Of a stretch of DNA of 64,000 nucleotides, positions 45,574 to 57,798 are shown piece by piece. The stretch spans positions 372,001-436,000 of the forward strand of contig JAQGOL010000030.1 in assembly GCA_028293625.1 (NCBI GenBank), given 5' to 3'. Under the pieces are notes generated by a model. That model saw only the letters and a program-made list of their open reading frames with translations. It was not told where the DNA came from and ran no database searches. The translations under genes were made by a program, and so were the position numbers. Position 1 is the first letter of the stretch, and each line of letters starts with the position of its first letter. The stretch comes from Chthoniobacteraceae bacterium (GTDB lineage: Bacteria; Verrucomicrobiota; Verrucomicrobiia; Chthoniobacterales; Chthoniobacteraceae).

Positions 45574-45610
45574 AAAAAAAAGCCGCCCCGGGAAACCCGG
45601 GACGGCTTTT
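45574..45610 (-). terminator. Terminator downstream of ppdK (minus strand)
   Basis: GCCGCCCCGGG (45582-45592) and CCCGGGACGGC (45596-45606) form an 11-bp stem around an AAA loop, followed on the minus strand by an eight-T run (45574-45581). Read on the minus strand, the one mismatch becomes a G-U pair. It ends the ppdK transcript; the run of T on the plus side is shorter. Confidence 0.85.
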
Positions 45611-45629
45611 ACAAGTCAGTTATTGACGG

Positions 45630-48600
45630 TTACTTCCGGCCTTTGGCCTTGGCAACAGGCTTGACCGCTGGTTTCGGAGCAGGTTTGGCGGCAGCCTTGG
45701 GAGCCGGTTTTGCAGCGGCTTTCGGCGCGGCTTTGGCAGCCACTTTCACGGCAGGTTTTGCCACGGCTTTTGGAGCTGGCTTGGCTGCCACTTTCGCGGC
45801 GGGCTTGGCGGCGGCTTTCGGCGCTGGTGTGGCGGCAGCCAGGACCTTGGCCCCGGCGCGGCGCTCTTCGATTGCGGCCTGCGCGGCGGCAAGGCGTGCG
45901 ACAGGCACGCGGAACGGGCTGCACGAGACGTAGTTGAGTCCGAGTTTGTGACAGAACTTCACGCTCTCAGGATCGCCGCCGTGCTCGCCGCAGATACCAA
46001 GCTTGATGTTGGGCCGCGTGGCGCGTCCTTTGATCACGGCGGTTTCCATCAGCTGTCCGACGCCTTCCTGGTCGAGCGTCGCAAACGGGTTCTTCTTGAA
46101 GATCTCGTTCTCGATGTAAGGCATGAGGAAGTTGCCCATGTCGTCACGGCTGATGCCGAGCGCGGTCTGGGTCAGATCGTTCGTGCCGAAGCTGAAGAAC
46201 TCCGCGGTTTCCGCGACCTTGTCGGCCGTGAGGGCGCCGCGCGGCACTTCGATCATGGTGCCAACCATGTAATCGAACTTCACCTTCTTCTCCGCCATCA
46301 CTTCCTTGGCAACGCGATGAACGATCTCAACCTGAAGATCGAGTTCCTTCTTGAACCCGACGAGCGGGATCATGACCTCGGGCTTCACCTTGATCTTCTT
46401 CTTCGCCACATCGGCGGCGGCTTCAAATACAGCGCGGGCCTGCATTTCGGTGATCTCGGGATACGCAATGCCAAGACGACAGCCGCGGTGACCGAGCATC
46501 GGGTTGAACTCGTGAAGATCCTTCACGCGCTGCGCGATTTTCTCGGACGCAATGCCGATTTTCTCCGCGAGCGCCTGCTGGGAGGCGTGATCATGCGGGA
46601 GGAACTCATGAAGCGGCGGATCGAGGAAACGGATCGTCGCGGGGAAGCCTTTGAGCGCCTTGAAGATACCGGTGAAATCTTCGCGTTGATACGGAAGGAG
46701 CTTGGCGAGCGCCGCTTTGCGATCGTCGGTCTTGTCAGCGAGGATCATCTCGCGCATCGCGTCGATGCGGTCGCCTTCAAAGAACATGTGCTCGGTGCGG
46801 GTCAGACCGATGCCGGTGGCGCCGAACGCGAGGGCGTTTTGAGTCTGCTCGGGGTTGTCCGCGTTGGTGCGTACTTCCAGGCGGGTCGCCTGTCCGCACC
46901 ATTTCATGAGCTGCTGGAAGGCCTTGAACTTCTGGGTCTTCTGCGCGGCTTTATCGCCGTGGATCATGCCCGTGATGATCTCGCTGGGCGAGGTCGGGAG
47001 CTGGCCGGCGTAAACGGTGCCCGCCGTGCCGTCGATCGAGAGGAAGTCGCCTTCCTGAAAGCTCTGATCGTCAACAGTGACCGTCTTCTTGCCGTAATCG
47101 ATCTGGAGCTTGGAAGCGCCGCAGATGCAAACCTTGCCCATCTGGCGCGCCACCAATGCGGCGTGCGAGGAGACACCGCCCTTGGCGGTGAGGATTCCCT
47201 CGGCTGCGATCATCCCGCGCAAATCTTCAGGCGAGGTTTCATTGCGAACCAGGAGCACTTTCTCACCCTTCTCGGCAGCAGCAGCTGCGCGATCGGCATT
47301 GAGATAGATCTTGCCGGAAGCGGCGCCGGGGCCGGCGGGAAGGCCGGTGGCAATCGCCTTGGCTTTCTTGACAGCGGCGGCGTCGAAGATCGGCGCAAGA
47401 AGCTGGTCGAGCTGGTCGGCCGGATTGCGCATGACCGCAGTCTCCCAGTCGATGAGCTTCTCATTGAACATGTCGATCGAGAACTTGAGCGCGGCGGCGG
47501 CGGTGCGCTTGCCGTTGCGCGTCTGAAGCATGAACAGCTTGCCTTCCTGGATGGTGAACTCGACGTCCTGCACATCCTTGAAATGTTTCTCCAAAGTCGC
47601 GCGCACCTTGAGCAACTCGGCGTAGCTCTTTGGCATGTGCTTCTTAAGCTCAAGCACAGGCTCGGGCGTGCGCACGCCGGCAACGACGTCTTCGCCCTGC
47701 GCGTTGATGAGGAACTCACCGTAAAATTCGTTGGTGCCATTGGCCGGATTGCGCGTGAACGCAACGCCTGAACCGGAGGTCTCGCCGGTGTTGCCATAAA
47801 CCATCGCCTGCACATTGACAGCCGTTCCCCACTCGGTTGGGATGTTGTATTTGCGGCGGTAAACGATCGCGCGATCGTTCATCCACGAGCCGAACACGGC
47901 GCCTGCCGCGCCACGGAGCTGATCCCATGGATCATTCGGGAACGCCTTGCCGGTCCGCTCTTTCACCAGCGCTTTGAAACGCTTGACCAGCTCCTGATAA
48001 TCCTCGGCTACCAGCTTGGAATCATCAATGTCGTGCTGGCCGTATTTCTCGTCCTTGTAATGCTCGATGGCGGCTTCAAAAGGATCGTGATCTTCGCCTT
48101 CGCGCTTCTGGACGCCCATGACAACGTCGCCATACATCTGGATGAAGCGGCGGTAACAATCCCAGGCAAACCGCTCGTTCTGGGTGGCGGCCACAAGCGC
48201 CTTTACAGTCTCATCATTGAGGCCAAGGTTGAGGATCGTGTCCATCATCCCGGGCATCGAATCGCGCGCACCGGAGCGGACTGCGACAAGCAGTGGCATC
48301 TTCTTGGTGTCGCCGAACTTGGTCCCCATGATCTTCTCCATGTTGATCACGCCTTTTTCCATCTCGGCCTGAAGCGACGCGGGATAAGTGCGGCGATTGG
48401 CGTAAAAATAGGTGCAGACGTCGGTCGTGATCGTGAAGCCGGGAGGCACTGGAAGCCCGATGCGGGTCATCTCAGCGAGGTTGGCGCCTTTGCCTCCGAG
48501 GAGGGCTTTCATCGAGCCGTCACCGTCGGCTTTATTATTGCCCCAGGTATAGACGTATTTGGGAGCTTTGCCCGAGGTTGTTGCACCGTTCTTAGCGACG

Positions 48601-48665
48601 GTATTCGCAGTCGCCGCCGGCTTGCGCGCGGCTGACGGTTTGATGGTTTTTGCTTTGGTAGGCAT
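45630..48665 (-). CDS. ppdK: Pyruvate, phosphate dikinase with Lys/Ala/Pro-rich tails
   Basis: Interconverts pyruvate, ATP and Pi with PEP, AMP and PPi. The ATP-grasp domain has [23 protein letters not shown]; the phosphohistidine domain has [15 protein letters not shown], with His501 as the phosphorylated residue. The C-terminal TIM barrel carries the PEP-binding [14 protein letters not shown] with its catalytic Cys. At 1011 residues it is longer than the usual about 880 because of two unusual ends: about 45 basic N-terminal residues and about 75 C-terminal residues made of repeated 'AAKPA(P/A)K', like histone H1. The ATG at 48665 is chosen; the frame is open 37 codons further. A large antisense open frame over this gene is a composition artefact. 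Confidence 0.95.
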   Translation of the reverse strand: MPTKAKTIKPSAARKPAATANTVAKNGATTSGKAPKYVYTWGNNKADGDGSMKALLGGKGANLAEMTRIGLPVPPGFTITTDVCTYFYANRRTYPASLQAEMEKGVINMEKIMGTKFGDTKKMPLLVAVRSGARDSMPGMMDTILNLGLNDETVKALVAATQNERFAWDCYRRFIQMYGDVVMGVQKREGEDHDPFEAAIEHYKDEKYGQHDIDDSKLVAEDYQELVKRFKALVKERTGKAFPNDPWDQLRGAAGAVFGSWMNDRAIVYRRKYNIPTEWGTAVNVQAMVYGNTGETSGSGVAFTRNPANGTNEFYGEFLINAQGEDVVAGVRTPEPVLELKKHMPKSYAELLKVRATLEKHFKDVQDVEFTIQEGKLFMLQTRNGKRTAAAALKFSIDMFNEKLIDWETAVMRNPADQLDQLLAPIFDAAAVKKAKAIATGLPAGPGAASGKIYLNADRAAAAAEKGEKVLLVRNETSPEDLRGMIAAEGILTAKGGVSSHAALVARQMGKVCICGASKLQIDYGKKTVTVDDQSFQEGDFLSIDGTAGTVYAGQLPTSPSEIITGMIHGDKAAQKTQKFKAFQQLMKWCGQATRLEVRTNADNPEQTQNALAFGATGIGLTRTEHMFFEGDRIDAMREMILADKTDDRKAALAKLLPYQREDFTGIFKALKGFPATIRFLDPPLHEFLPHDHASQQALAEKIGIASEKIAQRVKDLHEFNPMLGHRGCRLGIAYPEITEMQARAVFEAAADVAKKKIKVKPEVMIPLVGFKKELDLQVEIVHRVAKEVMAEKKVKFDYMVGTMIEVPRGALTADKVAETAEFFSFGTNDLTQTALGISRDDMGNFLMPYIENEIFKKNPFATLDQEGVGQLMETAVIKGRATRPNIKLGICGEHGGDPESVKFCHKLGLNYVSCSPFRVPVARLAAAQAAIEERRAGAKVLAAATPAPKAAAKPAAKVAAKPAPKAVAKPAVKVAAKAAPKAAAKPAPKAAAKPAPKPAVKPVAKAKGRK

Positions 48666-48894
48666 GTGAGTGGAAATAGGAACTCGATTCCACAACGCAA
48701 CGCCGTCTTGTAGGGGACTCGCTTTCAGGAATAAAAGCTCCGTCGCTCGGGAAAAGAGCCGTGTCTTATGCCACAAGAAATTTGTGACTTAAAGAGTTTT
48801 TTGATTTGACGCCCAACGAAGGGCTAAGAAACACGGCGCACTCTAAAACGGGATCGAGTTGCAGAGAGGCTGCGGAACCGCTTTTTAGCTGAAA

Positions 48895-48922
48895 CGGCGC
48901 ACGATTAAAAAACCGTGCGCCG
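48895..48922 (-). terminator. Hairpin downstream of the DUF6263-like gene
   Basis: CGGCGCACG and CGTGCGCCG form a perfect 9-bp stem with a 10-base loop, 32 bases past the stop of the gene ending at 48954. There is no long T-run on either strand, so it is a possible Rho-independent terminator or mRNA-end hairpin rather than a certain one. The rest of 48666-48953, upstream of ppdK, has no gene. Confidence 0.5.
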
Positions 48923-48953
48923 CTAAAGTCTTAACTATCAACCGGCCGTCGAA

Positions 48954-49889
48954 CTACTTGATTTCTTCGACGCTGGTCAGCTCCACACTGACCACCTGCT
49001 TGACCGGGATCTTGATGACGTCACCCGGATTAAGCGGGTTGTTCATGCTCATATTCATCTCCTGGTTCATCTCTGAGGAACGCGCGGTTCCGAGAGCGTT
49101 ATCAAACCAGACGGTCCCTTTCATTGAGCCGCTCTCCATCTTCATGCCGAGCGCCGCGAGTGGGTTGGCATTCTTGGCGCCAGCCGCATCCGGCGTGCTG
49201 GTGATTGAACCCGCCACGGCAATTTCCGCGCATGGCACGCCGTTGTGCGGAACAGTTCCTTTGTAAGTGTAAGTTCCCTTGATTGAAACCTTGCCCATCT
49301 GCGGCATCGGCACGTCGATATTAAATGGCCAGCTATCGCCTGCCTTCACCGGCTTTCCGGGAAGCGCCTGCAGCGCGCTCTGATTGATCATCGTGTTGAG
49401 CGTCTCCTTGTTCAGAATCCCGCTTGCCATCGGATTTCCCGCGGTGGCTCCCACGATTTCATCGAGGTTTTCAAACTCGGTCACTTTGTCGTCCGCATCG
49501 ATGATGGCGCGGATTTCCTTGCCGACGATTGCGGCGAACGCATTGCCGCCCGGGGCCGTCGCGTCGGGTTTGTCGGAATCGATCTTCATCTTCTGGCCGC
49601 CCATATCGGTATCCACAAGAAGGTGCTCGTACTTCAGGGCAAGCCGCTTGCGTTTCCCATCAGGAAGCTTGGTGATCGCCATGCTCGTATTGGCGGACAT
49701 GCTCATCTTCTGATCCATGGGAATGTCTCCAATCTTCATTTTGGTGGACTGATCCATCTTCATGGTTTGCAGGTAGCGTTTGCCGGGCTGCCACTGCTGC
49801 TTCAGCGTCACGGCGGTCTCGGCAAAGGCGGACGAAAGCGTCAATACCAGGGCCGTTGCGGACGAAAGGGGGCGAATGAATTTGTTCAT
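48954..49889 (-). CDS. Exported DUF6263-like protein, unknown function
   Basis: A 311-residue secreted protein with a clear signal peptide (SATALVLTLSSAFAE). The rest is a beta-rich domain with GKRYLQTMKMDQSTKM and, near the end, TARSSEMNQEMNM. I recall this pattern in DUF6263, found in PVC bacteria with no known function; the assignment is tentative. It stands alone between ppdK and uvrA. Confidence 0.75.
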   Translation of the reverse strand: MNKFIRPLSSATALVLTLSSAFAETAVTLKQQWQPGKRYLQTMKMDQSTKMKIGDIPMDQKMSMSANTSMAITKLPDGKRKRLALKYEHLLVDTDMGGQKMKIDSDKPDATAPGGNAFAAIVGKEIRAIIDADDKVTEFENLDEIVGATAGNPMASGILNKETLNTMINQSALQALPGKPVKAGDSWPFNIDVPMPQMGKVSIKGTYTYKGTVPHNGVPCAEIAVAGSITSTPDAAGAKNANPLAALGMKMESGSMKGTVWFDNALGTARSSEMNQEMNMSMNNPLNPGDVIKIPVKQVVSVELTSVEEIK

Positions 49890-50080
49890 AGATAAAGGGA
49901 GGCTGCAACGGATGCATTATCCGATTGCCCGCTTGTTGCCCATGGAATTTGCGAGCAAGGAGTTTACCGGCAGATTACGGTTAACACGGATTCGCCCGGC
50001 AGTAGCCGCCCGCTTTCCGCTCCGCGCAAATCCGCGGATAAAATCTCCGGCCTCCTCGGACGTGGCGTTTGCATTGCGGC

Positions 50081-53000
50081 ATGGGTGACGCGAAGGTGCG
50101 CACCTTTTTTGTGAAAAAACCGCCCCTTACCATCGCCCCTGAGCCCGCGGCTGCCCCGGCTCCCTTCATTCCGCCGATCTCCGTGGAGCAAATCGAGATT
50201 CGCGGCGTCCGGCAGAATAACCTCAAGGGATTTGATCTCGACCTGCCAATCGGACAGCTTAGCGTGATCACCGGTCCGAGCGGGAGCGGCAAATCGAGCC
50301 TCGCCTTCGACACGGTCTATGCTGAGGGGCAGCGCCGGTATGTGGAAACTTTCTCCCCATACACGCGCCAATTCCTTGAGCGCATGGACAAGCCCAAGGT
50401 CGACGAGATCCGCGGCATCCCACCGGCCATTGCCATCGAACAGGCCAACCCCGTCAAAAGCACGCGCTCCACGGTTGGGACCATCACCGAGATCAACGAC
50501 TATCTCAAGCTGCTCATGCCGCGCGTGGTCGAAGCCTTCTGTCCATCGTGCGGACTACAGATTCGTCCGGAAACCTCCCGCTCGATCGTCGACTCGTTTT
50601 TTTCCGGGCATGCCGCTTCGATGAAAAGCGTGCTCGTCACATTCGGCGTGCCGCTTCCCGAAAAAACCGTACCGGCCGAGTTCTTTGGTTTTTTGCAACA
50701 GCAAGGTTACCTGCGGGTCTGGATCGCGGGAGAGATTTTTCGAACGGATGAGCCGCCTCCCGCCGGGCGTTTGCCGGCCGTGGTGCGCGTCATCCAGGAT
50801 CGCATTGCAGTGAATGAAGAAAACCGGTCGCGTCTGTGCGAGGCTGTCGAAACAGCACTCCGGTTTGGCAAAGGGCAGATCGGCTTTATCGCGGAAGGTT
50901 CAAAGCAACTGCTCCCCTTCTCCACGGGTTGGCATTGCGCCCATTGCGATATCGATATTACGCCGCCAAGCGCCGGGCTTTTTAGTTTTAATCATCCGCT
51001 TGGCGCCTGTCCAAAGTGCCGCGGATTCGGCCGCACGATCGCCATCGATCTGGAACGCGCGATTCCCGACCGCGAGCTGAGCCTCGCCGATGGCGCGGTC
51101 AAACCGTTCCAGACCGAGAGCGGCGGCGATTGCCAGCGCGACCTGAGCCGATGCGCCGCTGTGCGCGAGGTCGATATGAAGATACCCTTTGCTGAACTGC
51201 CCGCCGCGGATCAGCGCTGGGTGCTTTATGGAGAACGGCCCGGAACCCCGGGCACTGAACTTTGGGAATCAGGCCTTTGGTACGGGGTCCGGGGGTTTTT
51301 TGATTGGCTCGAAAGCAAGGCTTACAAGATGCATGTGCGCGTCCTGCTCAGCCGGTATCGGACCTATGCGGAATGCCCCGATTGCAACGGCGGCCGCTAT
51401 CAGCCCGCGACGCTCAACTTCCGGTTTGGCGGCAAGACAATGCCGGAGTTGATGAAACTCTCGATCGCCGATTTGCACGCGCTTTTTGATCCCGCGCGGG
51501 TCGCGGCAAATCCGGCATCGGCGGATTCGAGCACGGAACTGTTATTGGGTGAAGTGCGTTCACGGCTCCATTTTCTTTTGGAGGTGGGCCTCGATTATCT
51601 GAGTCTCGACCGGCCAACGCGGACTCTAAGCGGCGGCGAAATTGAACGGGTAAACCTGACTACATGCCTTGGGGCGTCGCTGGTCAACACGCTCTTTGTG
51701 CTCGATGAACCAAGCGTTGGACTGCATCCGCGCGACACCGGACGGTTGATCCGGGTATTGCAAAGCCTGCGGGATAAAGGCAACACGCTCCTCGTGGTCG
51801 AGCACGAGGAGGCGATCATTCGCGCGGCCGATAACGTGGTGGAAATCGGACCGGGCCGGGGCGAAGCCGGCGGGCAACTTGTCTTCAGCGGGCGCCTTGA
51901 AACACTGCTTCAATCGGTAGCCCTCGCGCCGGGCAAACCGTCGAAGGGTAAAACCGCGGCGGGCTCGCTCACGGCCGATTATCTGACCGGGCGCAAGTCG
52001 ATCCCTGTGCCGGCGAGCCGGAGGAAACCGACCGGCTTCATCTCCATCAAAGGGGCGACGGAACATAATCTGCGTGGGATCGACGTCGATTTTCCGCTCG
52101 GCGTATTTGCCTGCGTGAGCGGCGTCTCCGGATCGGGCAAGAGCACGCTGGTTCACGAGGTGCTATTTAAGAAACTGCTTCAGGAAAAAGGGATCACGGA
52201 GGAAGGCCAGCCCGGCGCGTGCAAAAAGATCATCGGCGCGCACCGCATCAATCAGGTCGTCATGGTCGATCAATCGCCCCTCTCGCGCACGCCGCGATCG
52301 AGTCCGGCGGTTTACCTCGGCGTGTTCGACGCGATTCGCGAGCTGTTCGCGGCGACGCCCGATGCCATGGCACGCGGCTTAACCGCCAGTGCGTTTTCGT
52401 TCAACTCCGGCACCGGCCGTTGCGAGCGCTGCTCGGGCAGCGGCTTTGAGAAGATTGAGATGCAGTTCTTAAGCGACGTATTTGTTCGTTGCCCGGAGTG
52501 CGAAGGAAAACGTTACCAACCCGAGATGCTGCTCCACCTTCTTGGAGGCAACGACACCGAGGAGGGCAAATCGATCCATGATGTCCTCTCGATGACCGTC
52601 AGCACCGCGATCCTCTTTTTTGAAAAGCTCGGCGCAAAAAAAGTGACGGGACCGCTGCAAGTTCTGGAGGAAGTCGGGCTCGGTTACCTAACCCTTGGAC
52701 AGCCATTGAATGTGCTTTCAGGCGGCGAATCGCAACGGCTCAAACTCGTGGAACGCCTCACGCTCGGAACCCGCGGCACCGGCATGGCGGCCACAACCCT
52801 GCTCATCTTTGACGAGCCAACCACCGGCCTTCATTTCGATGACGTCGCGTTGTTGCTCAAAGCCTTCGACCGCCTCGTTGAACAGGGAAACAGTCTCCTC
52901 GTCATTGAACACAATCTTGAGGTGATCAAATGTGCGGATTACCTCATCGATCTCGGTCCGGAAGCGGGCGTCCATGGCGGCCTCCTTGTCGCCGCCGGCA

Positions 53001-55789
53001 CGCCCGAGGAAGTCATGGAAGTCGAGGCTTCACACACCGGACGTTATCTCAAGGAAATCGGGAAACCGCGAACTAATGAGGTTTCTTCACGGATTGCTGA
53101 AACGCCGTTTCCCAAGTCTGCAAACGGGAGGTTCGGGAGGAAGAGTGAGGGAAGTGCCGGAATCACGGTTTACGGCGCGCGCGAGCATAACCTCAAGAAC
53201 ATCACGGTCACCATTCCGCGCGACCAGATGGTGATCATCACCGGGCTGAGCGGTTCGGGCAAATCAACGCTCGCCTTCGACATCCTCTTTGCCGAAGGAC
53301 AACGGCGCTTCCTCGATAGCATGTCGGCTTATGCGCGGCAGTTTGTGGAGCAGCTCGAAAAGCCCGAGGTCGATCTCATTGTCGGACTTCCCCCCAGTGT
53401 CGCCATTGAACAGCGGATCACGCGGGGCGGCGGAAAATCGACCGTCGCAACGGTCACCGAAGTCTACCATTTCCTGCGCCTTCTTTTCGCGAAACTCGGC
53501 ACCCAGTATTGTCCGAAGTGCGATCTGCCGGTGGAAAAACAGAGCCTTGGCGCCATCACGCGCCAGGTCGAAGCGCTCGCAAAAAAAGGGCGCGTCCGGG
53601 TGCTCGCCCCGCTGGTCAAAGCGCGCAAAGGATTCCACACCGATGTCGCCAAATGGGCCGTCAACCATGGGTTTGAAGAACTCTTTGTCGACGGCGCATT
53701 CATGCGGGCCGATCAATTCCAAAAACTTGAACGGTTCCGCGAGCATTCCATCGATGTGGTGATCGGCGCAAGCGGTGCCAAAGTGAATATCCAGGATCTG
53801 CTCAAGCCGGCATTGAAGATCGGCAAAGGCACGGCACGGATCGTCGATGCGCGCGGCCGATCGACCACCGTCAGCACCGAGATGAGCTGTCCGGGATGCG
53901 GCGATTCATTTGAAGAACTTGATCCGCGTCTTTTTTCATTCAACTCCCCGCATGGCTGGTGCGATCAATGCCACGGGTTTGGCGAGATCTGGAAAGCCTC
54001 GGTCAATCCGAGGCTCGAGACCGCCGTCGAATTGGAAATGGATGCCGAACGCCAGCACGAATCGCTCGATGCCGGCGAGGCGGAAATCTGCTCCGGCTGC
54101 CATGGCGCGCGTTTGAATGAAGTGGCCCGGCACGTCCGGATCCGCGATGTTGCTATCGATACCATCGCGGCGATGCCGGCGCGGCAGGCGTTGGTTTGGG
54201 CATCAAAACAGAAGTTCACCGGCAACCAGCAGATCATCGCCGCCGACATCCTGCCCGAGATCATGCAACGCCTTAAATTCATGGGCGAAGTCGGACTCGA
54301 TTACCTGGCGCTCGGACGCTCGGCCAAGACATTGAGCGGCGGTGAATCGCAGCGTATCCGACTCTCGGCGCAGCTTGGCTCCAATCTGCGCGGCGTCCTC
54401 TATGTGCTCGATGAGCCGACCATCGGACTGCATCCGCGTGATAACGAGAAGCTGCTCGACACCCTTGAAGCGCTCAAGAAAAAGGGGAACTCGCTTGTCA
54501 TCGTAGAGCACGACGAGGAAACGATGCGGCGCGCCGACACTATCATTGATCTGGGGCCAAGGGCCGGCTCCGGCGGCGGCCACGTCGTTGCGCAGGGAAC
54601 CATGGCTGAGATTCAGGCCAACCCGCTCTCCGCCACGGGACGCTGCCTGCGAGAGCCGCTTCAACATCCGACCCGCGGCACGCGGCGTGCACTTGGTGAA
54701 GTGACACGCTGGATCGAACTTGAAGGCGCGACCTTGCATAACCTCAAAGGGGTTGATGTGCGCCTCCCGCTTGGCCGCTTAAGCGTGATCACCGGCATCT
54801 CCGGCTCGGGCAAAAGCACATTGATGCGCGGCATTCTTAAACCGTCCATTGAAGCGCTCCTGAAAAAGAAAAGCGCCAAGGGGTCTGTGCGTGGAAAAAA
54901 AGAGGGGCCGTATCGGGCGCTTCGCGGGGTCGAACAAATAGAGACCGTGTATGAAGTCGATCAATCGCCTATTGGCAAAACGTCGCGCTCCACGCCTGCC
55001 ACCTATATCAAGGTCTTTGACGAGATCCGGAAGCTCTATGCCCAGGTGCCGCTTTCCCGAATGCGCGGTTACACGGCAAGCCGGTTTTCGTTTAATTCCG
55101 AAGGCGGCCGTTGCGAGACGTGTGCCGGCCAGGGCGTGATTAAAGTGGAGATGAACTTCCTGCCGACGAGCTATGTGCCGTGCCACGATTGCGAAGGCAA
55201 ACGTTACAACGGCGCCACGCTTGAAGTCCTCTACAACGACCAAAGTATTGGTGATGTCATGGCGATGACGCTTGAACAAGCCGCCGATTTTTTCCGCGCG
55301 ATAACGAAGATCTACCGGCCACTTACCCTGCTCTGCGACACGGGGCTCGGCTACCTCACACTTGGCCAGCCAAGTCCCACATTAAGCGGCGGCGAAGCCC
55401 AGCGACTGAAACTCGCCAGCGAACTGACCCGCGGCCTCGGCCGTGTGCAAAACGCGCGGCTACGCGAAAATCGCGAACTCAAGTCAACGCTGTATCTGCT
55501 CGAAGAACCGACCATTGGCCTGCACATGGCCGACGTCACCGAGTTGCTTAAAGTCCTCCATCGCCTCGTCGACGATGGCCAGACCGTCATCGTTATTGAA
55601 CATAATCTGAGCGTGATTGCCGAAGCCGATTACATCGTCGATATCGGGCCTGAAGCCGGTGAGAACGGAGGCGAAGTCGTCGCGTTCGGCACGCCCGAGG
55701 AAGTCGCAAAGAGCAAGCGCAGCCGCACCGCGCCGTTCCTGCGCCAGACATTGGCCGGCGGCGAACTTAAACCACGCCAGAAGAAATAA
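50081..55789 (+). CDS. uvrA: Double-length UvrA excinuclease subunit (four ABC ATPase modules)
   Basis: The damage-recognition ATPase of nucleotide excision repair, here two complete UvrA copies fused in one 1902-residue chain. Four Walker A motifs are visible: [27 protein letters not shown] and GISGSGKST, each paired with an LSGGE signature. Zn-binding Cys pairs CPSCG and CAHCD (copy 1) and CPKCD and CPGCG (copy 2) mark the insertion domains. In the fourth module the Walker B Asp is Glu (LLEEPT instead of LLDEPT). Double UvrA is known in Chlamydia and relatives. The ATG at 50081 is preferred to the upstream TTG at 50069. No uvrB or uvrC is nearby. Confidence 0.95.
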   Translation: MGDAKVRTFFVKKPPLTIAPEPAAAPAPFIPPISVEQIEIRGVRQNNLKGFDLDLPIGQLSVITGPSGSGKSSLAFDTVYAEGQRRYVETFSPYTRQFLERMDKPKVDEIRGIPPAIAIEQANPVKSTRSTVGTITEINDYLKLLMPRVVEAFCPSCGLQIRPETSRSIVDSFFSGHAASMKSVLVTFGVPLPEKTVPAEFFGFLQQQGYLRVWIAGEIFRTDEPPPAGRLPAVVRVIQDRIAVNEENRSRLCEAVETALRFGKGQIGFIAEGSKQLLPFSTGWHCAHCDIDITPPSAGLFSFNHPLGACPKCRGFGRTIAIDLERAIPDRELSLADGAVKPFQTESGGDCQRDLSRCAAVREVDMKIPFAELPAADQRWVLYGERPGTPGTELWESGLWYGVRGFFDWLESKAYKMHVRVLLSRYRTYAECPDCNGGRYQPATLNFRFGGKTMPELMKLSIADLHALFDPARVAANPASADSSTELLLGEVRSRLHFLLEVGLDYLSLDRPTRTLSGGEIERVNLTTCLGASLVNTLFVLDEPSVGLHPRDTGRLIRVLQSLRDKGNTLLVVEHEEAIIRAADNVVEIGPGRGEAGGQLVFSGRLETLLQSVALAPGKPSKGKTAAGSLTADYLTGRKSIPVPASRRKPTGFISIKGATEHNLRGIDVDFPLGVFACVSGVSGSGKSTLVHEVLFKKLLQEKGITEEGQPGACKKIIGAHRINQVVMVDQSPLSRTPRSSPAVYLGVFDAIRELFAATPDAMARGLTASAFSFNSGTGRCERCSGSGFEKIEMQFLSDVFVRCPECEGKRYQPEMLLHLLGGNDTEEGKSIHDVLSMTVSTAILFFEKLGAKKVTGPLQVLEEVGLGYLTLGQPLNVLSGGESQRLKLVERLTLGTRGTGMAATTLLIFDEPTTGLHFDDVALLLKAFDRLVEQGNSLLVIEHNLEVIKCADYLIDLGPEAGVHGGLLVAAGTPEEVMEVEASHTGRYLKEIGKPRTNEVSSRIAETPFPKSANGRFGRKSEGSAGITVYGAREHNLKNITVTIPRDQMVIITGLSGSGKSTLAFDILFAEGQRRFLDSMSAYARQFVEQLEKPEVDLIVGLPPSVAIEQRITRGGGKSTVATVTEVYHFLRLLFAKLGTQYCPKCDLPVEKQSLGAITRQVEALAKKGRVRVLAPLVKARKGFHTDVAKWAVNHGFEELFVDGAFMRADQFQKLERFREHSIDVVIGASGAKVNIQDLLKPALKIGKGTARIVDARGRSTTVSTEMSCPGCGDSFEELDPRLFSFNSPHGWCDQCHGFGEIWKASVNPRLETAVELEMDAERQHESLDAGEAEICSGCHGARLNEVARHVRIRDVAIDTIAAMPARQALVWASKQKFTGNQQIIAADILPEIMQRLKFMGEVGLDYLALGRSAKTLSGGESQRIRLSAQLGSNLRGVLYVLDEPTIGLHPRDNEKLLDTLEALKKKGNSLVIVEHDEETMRRADTIIDLGPRAGSGGGHVVAQGTMAEIQANPLSATGRCLREPLQHPTRGTRRALGEVTRWIELEGATLHNLKGVDVRLPLGRLSVITGISGSGKSTLMRGILKPSIEALLKKKSAKGSVRGKKEGPYRALRGVEQIETVYEVDQSPIGKTSRSTPATYIKVFDEIRKLYAQVPLSRMRGYTASRFSFNSEGGRCETCAGQGVIKVEMNFLPTSYVPCHDCEGKRYNGATLEVLYNDQSIGDVMAMTLEQAADFFRAITKIYRPLTLLCDTGLGYLTLGQPSPTLSGGEAQRLKLASELTRGLGRVQNARLRENRELKSTLYLLEEPTIGLHMADVTELLKVLHRLVDDGQTVIVIEHNLSVIAEADYIVDIGPEAGENGGEVVAFGTPEEVAKSKRSRTAPFLRQTLAGGELKPRQKK

Positions 55790-55877
55790 AGCATCCGGTC
55801 CGGGCGAACATCCGGCAGATTAGACTCGCGCTCACATATTGAGTGCGTCTCCTGAATTTGCCGCTAAACCAACTTGG

Positions 55878-56756
55878 ATGATATCGCTCGGCTCAAAGCG
55901 CGGCTACCTTTCCGATTGGATAACTCAGCGATGGGTCCAATTCACAGGGCGGCGTGTCAGCCTCGCCTCCGAGCCCTGGCTCGCGGGGCCGATTGCTCCC
56001 ACGACCGGTATCGGTCCGGATTATTTCGCTGCGTTGGCAGGCACCGAGGGATTGCGCCTTGAGCAGACCGATAATGCCGCGGGCATCATTTCCAACTTTG
56101 CCACACTGCGAGGCGCGGCTTTTGAACCGTCCAACGTCCATCCGAGCGTAACCCGCTTCTACGAGCAGACATCTGCTTACGAGCTGGACGCCTGGGCGGA
56201 GTGGTGCGGCTTGTTCCGGCCGTTTGGCTGGCTCCTGGCCGTTCTATTCAGTCGCCGCCTACAGCAACTCAATGTTCCGCTTTCGGGCCTCGACACGAGC
56301 AAGGGTCTTACGAGCGAGGTTCTTCAGTTCATTGATCCTGCCAGCGGTTCGATACAGCACACAGCGTGGTTCCGCCGACTCCGAGGCAGTGGCAATGTTC
56401 TTTACGCGGGCTTCTACTCCGTCTGCACGCTGCCCGGTCACGCCGACCCGTGCGTGAAGGTTGTTTTCCCGCTGCCAAACGGCAATGCGATTATCGTCAT
56501 GCGCACGGAGTGCCGCGCCGACGGCTCCTTTGTCGTCACGTCAGCTGGTGACCGCTTCGGCGAGCCGGGCTTTTACTTCACACTGCACGGCGGCTCCGGC
56601 ATTGCCTGGGCACGCTACGTCAAGGCGGTCCGCGAAAGTATTCACGTCTACCCGGCCGAGAACGGGCTTCTCCGCGCAGACCATCTCCTGACTTACTTTG
56701 GCGCGACCTTCCTTCGGCTTCATTACTGTATGCGCCGCCAACCGAATGCTGATTAA
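55878..56756 (+). CDS. Unknown soluble protein, about 292 aa
   Basis: I do not recognise this protein. From the ATG at 55878 it is 292 residues; an in-frame TTG at 55839 would add 13. It begins MISLGSKRGYLSDWITQRW and has one strongly hydrophobic stretch, FRPFGWLLAVLFS, in the middle, with beta-rich flanks. No catalytic motif or signal peptide stands out. It follows uvrA by 88 bases in the same direction and may share its transcript, but no functional link is apparent. Confidence 0.65.
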   Translation: MISLGSKRGYLSDWITQRWVQFTGRRVSLASEPWLAGPIAPTTGIGPDYFAALAGTEGLRLEQTDNAAGIISNFATLRGAAFEPSNVHPSVTRFYEQTSAYELDAWAEWCGLFRPFGWLLAVLFSRRLQQLNVPLSGLDTSKGLTSEVLQFIDPASGSIQHTAWFRRLRGSGNVLYAGFYSVCTLPGHADPCVKVVFPLPNGNAIIVMRTECRADGSFVVTSAGDRFGEPGFYFTLHGGSGIAWARYVKAVRESIHVYPAENGLLRADHLLTYFGATFLRLHYCMRRQPNAD

Positions 56757-56974
56757 TTCTGGCGCTTCCGCAAACGGGTATGGTCGAGTCGATGTATGAC
56801 GCACCAAAACATTGGTTCCACCTCCCCGCCCCTTCTTAATCATAATCCTTCGCGCACAGAGAGATTACGAGTGCGTTTCCAGGGTAAGCTCCTAAGAAGA
56901 TCTATCCAATGAGCGGCATACCGGTGCAAACCCGCCGGGCCCACAACTTCCCAGGCTTCAAAAATCAGGGCCTA

Positions 56975-57412
56975 TCATGGTAACTTTTTTGGTTTCGCCA
57001 TGGCCTGCTTATCGTAGTTGCCGCGTTCAATGCTGGCTACCACAGACGACATTGGGAGTTTCATCATGATGCATCCTGCACAGGTTTGAACCTCCTGTTT
57101 TGAAGAGGTGAAAGATTTGACCTGCTCGTCGAAGAGCAAACGATTTTTCAACCGCAAACCAACCAGCGCGTAGCATCGGGATTGGGCATTGCCGGTCTTC
57201 AACAGTTCAAGAAAATCGGATTCGGCTGAGGCCGACTTAAAAACCTGCTTGAACGCGATCTCGCCCTCTGAAGTGGTGCCAGCGAATCCAACTCCACCAA
57301 AAGCGAAGACTTCGATGCCGTCAAGTTTCTCAATCGCCGCCCGGTCGCTGGCTAAAGCAAACGAGCTAAACAGCGTGAGAAGTGTGAATATGCGGAAGAT
57401 CATTGGTTTCAT
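56975..57412 (-). CDS. Small exported protein, unknown
   Basis: A 145-residue protein with a clear signal peptide (MIFRIFTLLTLFSSFALASD). The mature region has Cys residues in SRCYALVGL and in QTCAGCIMMK, the latter a CxxC pair. The start at 57412 is chosen because it begins the signal peptide; the frame is open nine codons further. Function is unknown. It is the first of several poorly conserved genes in the 57-60 kb region. Confidence 0.65.
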   Translation of the reverse strand: MKPMIFRIFTLLTLFSSFALASDRAAIEKLDGIEVFAFGGVGFAGTTSEGEIAFKQVFKSASAESDFLELLKTGNAQSRCYALVGLRLKNRLLFDEQVKSFTSSKQEVQTCAGCIMMKLPMSSVVASIERGNYDKQAMAKPKKLP

Positions 57413-57798
57413 AGGAATTCGTTCGCAGTAAGCGTTCAATCATCGGTTGGATTGATAGCATTTGAAAATGCTGATAACCGGCAATCTCCCTGCGCATCCG
57501 GAACATGACAGCTGCCAAGCCTGGCGGCAGCTCCACGGTAGTCGCAATCACGCTTGAATGCTTGAGGAGACCAAAACCGGTTGAAGTATTTTGTTCGGCA
57601 TCGGTTGGCGTTGAGAGATGATTCATGGGTGCCATCGTTTCGATATAATACAATCTTGGGACAGGCTCTATATAGCTTAATGGGGATCGTTTCGTAAATC
57701 ATTCCAAAGTCCCAGCATTCACGCACGGGCCTCACAGCTAGGCAGCGCACTTTCCATGAGCTATCCGAGCCTGATCCCTAAATCAACGATTCTGCGAT

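Noticed and set aside
45630-45850. Repeated Ala/Lys/Pro codons read as a tandem DNA repeat or CRISPR-like array
   Set aside because: The repetition is short, imperfect and in frame; it codes for the low-complexity tail of PpdK and has no spacer structure.
45948-47771. 607-codon plus-strand open frame over the ppdK gene
   Set aside because: It is the antisense of a clear ppdK gene; high GC content with biased third positions leaves the opposite strand free of stops. The product has no domain features.
57366-57653. 95-codon minus-strand frame overlapping the small secreted gene
   Set aside because: Some stretches look protein-like, but it overlaps the signal-peptide region of the better-supported gene ending at 56975; kept out for lack of motif or start support.
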